Source of the DNA: Stereum hirsutum FP-91666 SS1
Lineage: Eukaryota > Basidiomycota > Agaricomycetes > Russulales > Stereaceae
NCBI RefSeq assembly: GCF_000264905.1
Contig: NW_006763135.1
Location: 1,157,179 to 1,221,178 of the forward strand
DNA: 64,000 bases
Direction: 5' to 3'
Position 1 is the first letter of the stretch. Each line of letters begins with the position of its first letter. The position numbers and the translations under genes are program-made. Under the pieces are notes generated by a model. The model searched no databases and had not been told where the DNA came from. It saw nothing but the letters and a program-made list of their open reading frames with translations. This document shows, in pieces, positions 59,056 to 64,000 of this stretch.

Positions 59056-60177
59056 CGTTCGAGATGAATCTAAATGTAGCTGTAAGCAGACCGTGGTTGC
59101 GCACACAATGAGTTTAAATGACACACCAAGTAGGTAGGTGCAGTGCTGATCGAGATATTAGGTCTGTTATAGAACATAAGTATCGATGAGAATACACATT
59201 GTCAGTAGGCCAGAATTTCGTACGTCGGCGTTGTTCAGCAAGGAAATCGATTATCCGGTCTCGTCTTCGGGTACCTCACAAGTCAATAGGTATAATACAG
59301 GTAAGAGTAACGAAGCTAGCCGAGGACAAAGCGAAAGATACCCCAACAACGAAGGCGTTTGGACAAGCGCTCTACGCGAAAGCCAGAGACGCGGTGGAAG
59401 GAGATGAACAGGAAATGAACGAGGCAGTCTCGTGAGCGCGTGGGATAGTGTGGCACGAGTTCGATTGACGGAAGCAATCCCAGTATTGTGGCGACTCGGA
59501 CACCGTTGTTTTCCATACCCCCTCTTACTGAGAGACGGCAGGCATCGCGTCTATACACCGATACCGGCCTTCAGCAGACTTCAACGTGAGAGGCGTCTTG
59601 AGCCTTGGAGCCAAGGTAGTGTGCTTGAAGTGCCATTGACGATTTCTCTCATTATACTCCAAGATCGAGGACGCTGACTGATCTTTCGTGACATACGGAA
59701 CTACATATATTTGTTGTGCTGTGAACTTCCATGGTCCTGTCTTGGGAGGTCCAAGAAGCGCATGGACATACGTACCGGGTTTGTGATTAATTCGCTCAGT
59801 TTTGTTTAGCGTACAATGTATACTTCACCGGTAGATTCACCTGCCGTTGATGCATATGCTGAGGGGTGGCTGACTGATAGACATGTCGCAAGGTTTCAGA
59901 CATCGGGGTGCAGGTGTAGATCAACCCTCTTATAACGCAGATGTCTCCATTTCGTTTGGTTGTGTTTGCCGTTTTCATTTCTTTTTGAGGTGCTTTCTTG
60001 AGGTTCGAACTAAAATAGTCAGGTATTGCCATTCTGGCCAGTGCGCTAACGCACTTTGAAGGCATCGACGTTTATCCTGCAATTAAAGGTTAGTGCTTTC
60101 AAGCGACGACGGCGGTTAACCATTTTGGCCGTAAAGATTGCCCTCTTTTGGTGAGACCAGTCTGAGTTTCACACTGA
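59056..60177. other. Gene-poor region, left part
   Basis: It begins with the promoter of the coiled-coil gene. A short exon-like plus-strand frame at about 59300-59430 (TKLAEDKAKDTPTTKAFG) is bounded by GT/AG dinucleotides but could not be built into a gene. Confidence 0.4.
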
Positions 60178-60561
60178 TCATCTCGCTTCTGTAGGCCGAC
60201 TGTCCGATATATTTATTGACAAACGGGGCGTAGCTCCGGTAGGTCTTGTCACTTGAACACTTTTGCCTGAATTCACCATGTCTGAGACAATAGACCTTAT
60301 ATGTTTCAAGTTTACTTGAAACTCGTTGGCGGAAGATCTGTCCGATCCGCCAATGAGATTTCGCGAAAAGTTCCAAGTTTTCACTAACATATAAGCCCTA
60401 ATATCGTCTCGCGGTTCTCCAGGACCGCCCTTGGTTCTTTTCCTTGCCCTGGCAATTGACACTGATATGCCGGTGATCTGAACACCAACGGGGAAACGAG
60501 ATGAGATATGGCTCATACTCAGAACACTTGAGATTTTCCCTCGACCCTTACCTCGTGGCAT
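60178..60561 (-). CDS. Hypothetical 127-residue open frame
   Basis: An ATG-started minus-strand frame of 127 residues begins MPRGKGRGKI. It is basic, with a Lys/Arg patch (ARARKRTKGG) and no signal peptide, membrane segment or known motif. A TTATAAG box lies about 32 bp upstream of the ATG on the same strand (60593-60599), closer than usual for a core promoter. It may be an exon of a longer gene, or chance. It is listed only because it is the best open frame in a gene-poor region. Confidence 0.25.
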   Translation of the reverse strand: MPRGKGRGKISSVLSMSHISSRFPVGVQITGISVSIARARKRTKGGPGEPRDDIRAYMLVKTWNFSRNLIGGSDRSSANEFQVNLKHIRSIVSDMVNSGKSVQVTRPTGATPRLSINISDSRPTEAR

Positions 60562-62842
60562 AGTAGTCAGGCCCGGGGCATGGTCATCATACTTATAAGG
60601 TGCAGGAGAGGTTCAGGACTGGCGAAGGGAGCAGGGTTGCCTCTCGGTATGTTCTTCAGCTTCAGGGTAAAGGAGTGTGGCGATCATGAGCGCATAAGAT
60701 CTTATAAGTATGTGATCTAGACGGATATTCGAACCTTGAGCGAGATTCCATGTACACTATGCATATTTATATCAGAATTCAGATATTTCACGGCTCGACT
60801 TAGGCTGAGTACTGCACAGGGTGCTCCGGCTCTGTTTATCCAACCCGAACTATGAGGCAATATCGAATTCATAGTGAGCAGCTGGATTCGAAGGCAACCT
60901 TGGAGAAGAGGCTAGTATACGGAGACATAGTGGAGTTTTTCCATGTTTTATGATTCATCTGCATAACCGCTTCTCGAAGTCCATAGGACAACATTTTGAC
61001 AACCGGTGGGGGACCATCACACCATCATGTACCCATTTTCGTGAGAGCTAGATAAAACCGAGCGTTAGTGAGCAGTACAAAACCACGGTGACGAGGACGA
61101 GGACGAGGACGAGACGAGGACGCAAATGCTCAGGGGCAGGCCCATCACAGGAACAGACGTTTCTTGCCGCGGCGGCATTCATTAATCATCGGCCGGCAAG
61201 TAACGAAGTCGAATCGGGCACGAGCTTGAGTTGCCGGCGCTCGTCCGTGTCTGTTCGATATTGGACCCGCCGAATAAAAATGAGACGTACTAAGCTATAC
61301 TCATGTTCTGTAGCCCAAATGAAAGTTGCAGTGGCAGCATCAGCACCGGAATCGGTCGAGTGGTTTGTTGTAGTGTACTTATCTGTGACACGGTCGAACA
61401 TTGCACTACGAGAGGACTAGTTCCGATAGGACAAGTGCTGTGCTCATAAAAGATGCGAGCTCAACACAGAAGGGGCTGTTGCATTCTCGGGTAAGGCTTT
61501 CGCGACTGCGAAGCATCATGCGAACACGTAATACACGAGTGGCGATCTAACCTACTTCGATCACTAGCAATCACTAGTATTCGTACTGCCATTATCCCCT
61601 GCCAACAAATTGTGTCTCGCATCCGCGTCAGATGTCTTATATAGCCCATGCAAGGTGTTACGACCATGTCAACTTACGGTCTGGGTTTGAGAATCGACAC
61701 ATCTGCGCTCGGTCGTGTACCAGCCAAAATATTGCCAGCTTGAGGCGAGCGGCATTTCGGTGCTTTGCGTTCTCAACTTCCATCAATTGCGAGTCGGGAG
61801 CCGTCCGCGGTCCAGCTCAGGCACGATAACGCGCCGATCGAGCGGACAAGATATCACCTGGTGCGTGATATTCGTAATTTTGTGGTGCACTCGATAAGGT
61901 GCGGTCACGATTTGAGCGCACTCCTTCATCTTGAGGATATCATATAGTGGTCCGTGTATATCAGTCGGACAGGCGCGGTTCACGCAAGAAATTGGTGCTA
62001 GAAAGGTAGCGCGACTATACTTTCAAAGGGAGACCGATACTGACAGGCAACTGATCCATGTTGAGGCAGGTCGAACAGCCTGCTCGTCCGTGCCTCGACT
62101 CGTGAGTACAGAGGCATTCAATGATTCATTCATCGTGACATCCATCAGATCGTTGCGACTGAGTGTGGAACCCTGTGGAACCTCGGTATTTCGCCCAGTC
62201 ATTTCTCCCGGCGGCAAGCCACGAAGCGAATTGAAAAGCCGTTGACCACAGCACCGTACTTGAACGGAAGCAAACCGGGGAAGGGGGAGGGGCTTTCGGA
62301 GAATCCCGAACGTACAAGCCTGTGGCCGGGCGGCCATGTACATATCTCTGCCGAACCATTTTGCTGCGATAGTAGATGTAAGTTTGAGTCCAACATGCAT
62401 CTATTTATTGTCAGAATTAGGTGTCAATTACGTGGAGAGCTACTGACCGGGAGTTGATCCGCGCCGTCCCAACCCAAATCTGATGTGCGGGCGTGAGAAA
62501 AAGAATGGGCAGAAATGGGGTGGTGGACGAGAAATAGAACGCGGGAGCTAGCGAGACGAGAGTTTAGCGAAGTTGATGGAAGGAGATATTGGCTCTGAAG
62601 ATCAGGAGAAGCCCCAGCACTCCCCGCCAGGCCGCCGGTTGCTCCATGGTTTATATCACAAAGTGAGAGTCCGACTACGGCATCAGTCCCGAGCCCGCAG
62701 ATACATAACCAGGCGTCTTTCCCTCCCTTTGCTGAACGCCTACCCCCAGCGTCCCTGAGTTGTCCTCTAGACCCAAGCGCCGTTACAAAAACCGTTCAGA
62801 CCTTCAAGTCACAGCTCTGGCCCTGCTCTCTTCAACGTTATC
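60562..62842. other. 2.3-kb gene-poor region, right part
   Basis: Open frames are under 126 codons and family-less. It contains a GACGAG minisatellite, a 12-bp inverted repeat pair and, near its end, the promoter of the Nrg1-like gene. No transposase, reverse transcriptase or terminal repeat was recognised. Confidence 0.45.
61090..61122 (+). repeat. GACGAG hexamer minisatellite
   Basis: About five tandem GACGAG units, one with a 1-bp slip, lie in noncoding sequence. Confidence 0.85.
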
Positions 62843-64000
62843 ATGTCCTCCTCCTCCCGTTCCACCTCGCCTAGTTCGAATGTCAGACCCCTCCCCCTCA
62901 CATCGCACCGTAGACAGTCATCCACCAATGCAACTGATGATTCACCTCTGCCACACTCGCCCACGCCATCAAACCTAGGCGGGTCACCTACGCCTAGCTC
63001 CGGCACGAGCAGTACACCCGGCACAAAAAAGCGTCATGTCTGCTCAGCCTGCCAAAAATCATTTACCACAAGTGGTCATCTCTCGCGGCACACACGCGTG
63101 CACACGGGAGAGCGTAACCACAAATGTCCTTTCCCTGGCTGCGAGACGCGTTGCTCGAGGCAAGACAATCTTCAACAACAGTGAGTGCCCGTTTTCAGTG
63201 TCGCGTCTCAGAGAATTGCTTCCGTGCGCAGGAAAGAATGGCGACTTTCCTGTTTGGTCATATTTAACCTTTCGAGCTTGTTCTGACATCCGTATTTTCA
63301 TTGTTCCTCTCGTCACAGCTACCGCATTCACCTTTCTCCTGGCTCTCGTCGTACATCGGGTTCGTCAACTCGCTCCGCACTAGCGCGCGCGCAAGGCCCA
63401 GACGGCAACGGTGTCAAGAAGCGAGGCTCAAAGTATGCCGTCTTCACTCCCCCTCCTCCGCCTGAGTCCCCTCCATCTACGCCGCCGCCCCTAGAGCAGG
63501 CGTATCCCATTCTCTCTAAATCGCTCGATTTGCCTCCCCCTGTCACGACTTCGCATGTGGCCGTGCCCCTCTCCATACCTCCGGCGCATGATTTTCATTC
63601 CGACGGCTCCTCGTCATCTCCCGACAGTCGTTATGAGTCTGAATCCCCGCTTGTTCACCCTCACTCTGCCATCGACAGGCGGTCGACATCTTATACCGGA
63701 TCCTTCGCTCCTGTGAATGGGCCCTCCTTCGAGCAGCCTTCTAGCGGCGAATACTCATACTATACGGAGTCGCACCCCGTGAGCCGAGGGACGTACCACA
63801 GCCAAAGCTACAATGGATACTCAACTTCGAACCTCGTTCCTGCTCCCGCCCCCGCCTCCGTCCCTAGCCAGAGAGGTTCCATCCACGGCAGCTCTGACGG
63901 CGAACAAGTCTTGTTACAGGCTACAAATAGTTCTTTCATCCCCTCACAGCACTACTCGCACCACCCGTCGTACCCCGCGTCGCATACTCCTTCTGACTCT
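62843..64000 (+). CDS. Nrg1-like C2H2 zinc-finger transcription factor, 3' end beyond window
   Basis: Exon 1 is 62843..63180; exon 2 starts at 63319 and is open to the end of the window, giving at least 340 residues. After a Ser/Thr/Pro-rich N-terminus (1-66), two adjacent C2H2 fingers occupy about 67-120: HVCSACQKSFTTSGHLSRH and HKCPFPGCETRCSRQDNLQQ, the second completed by HYRIH across the intron. FTTSGHLxRH and SRxDNxxQHYRxH are the fingerprint of yeast Nrg1/Nrg2, glucose- and stress-related repressors. Downstream sequence is Pro/Ser/Tyr-rich and disordered. It is probably a nuclear repressor; target genes cannot be inferred. The intron (138 nt) splits the final finger. The gene is partial because it runs off the window. 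Confidence 0.87.

Noticed and set aside
59199..59677. Exon-like plus-strand frames (TKLAEDKAKD.. and the following frame)
   Set aside because: They could not be joined with a start codon and consistent splice sites; no family recognised.

Overview
The window is nuclear DNA from a filamentous basidiomycete, most likely a mushroom-forming agaricomycete. The evidence is dense genes (about 25 in 64 kb) on both strands, many 50-90 nt introns with GT..AG ends, basidiomycete-type proteins (a clade III-like sesquiterpene synthase, a serine-rich GPI cupredoxin, a BTB/POZ protein, an OTT_1508-like deaminase relic) and no sign of operons. All gene models were spliced by hand: exon sums stay in frame, and family motifs were used to choose between competing splice sites. 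Names come from motif recognition, not from a database search.

Layout. 0.8-1.5 kb: GPI-anchored Kre9/Knh1-like wall protein (+). 2.5-3.7: quinolinate phosphoribosyltransferase (+). 4.2-5.6: Gemin2/SIP1 (-). 6.2-7.5: Laa2/aftiphilin-like AP-1 accessory protein (-), divergent from mitochondrial ribosomal protein uL2m (7.7-9.0, +). 9.3-12.2: Rix1 (+). 12.5-13.3: Rrn11-like Pol I factor (-). 13.9-15.0: sesquiterpene synthase (-). 16.8-18.7: Rvb2 (+). 18.9-19.5: Rpc11 (-), divergent from exocyst Sec10 (19.8-23.4, +). 23.6-24.8: AUH-like enoyl-CoA hydratase (-), divergent from a broken deaminase gene (25.0-27.1, +). 27.8-29.1: BTB protein (+). 29.9-33.9: 1127-residue protein with two N-terminal histone-fold-like domains (-). 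34.6-39.7: 1436-residue C2H2 protein (-), divergent from NDUFAF5 (39.9-41.4, +). 41.5-43.0: Trm10 (-), divergent from acyl-protein thioesterase (43.3-44.5, +). 46.2-47.4: GPI cupredoxin (+). 47.7-52.2: Pol I second-largest subunit Rpa135 (-), divergent from a Nup116/Nup98-type nucleoporin (52.4-55.9, +). 56.2-59.1: coiled-coil protein (-). 59-62.8: gene-poor. 62.8-64.0: start of an Nrg1-like zinc-finger gene that runs off the window.

Functionally most genes are housekeeping. Ribosome and RNA-polymerase functions are well represented (Rpa135, Rrn11, Rpc11, Rix1, Rvb2, uL2m, Trm10), next to mitochondrial genes (uL2m, NDUFAF5, enoyl-CoA hydratase) and trafficking genes (Sec10, Laa2-like, nucleoporin). 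The terpene synthase stands alone, with no P450, oxidoreductase or transporter beside it in the window. The most unusual items are the tandem histone-fold protein, the decaying deaminase, a 7-nt exon in RPC11, an RVB2 start codon alone on its exon, and a GC-AG intron in TRM10. No intact transposon, CRISPR array, rRNA or convincing tRNA was seen.
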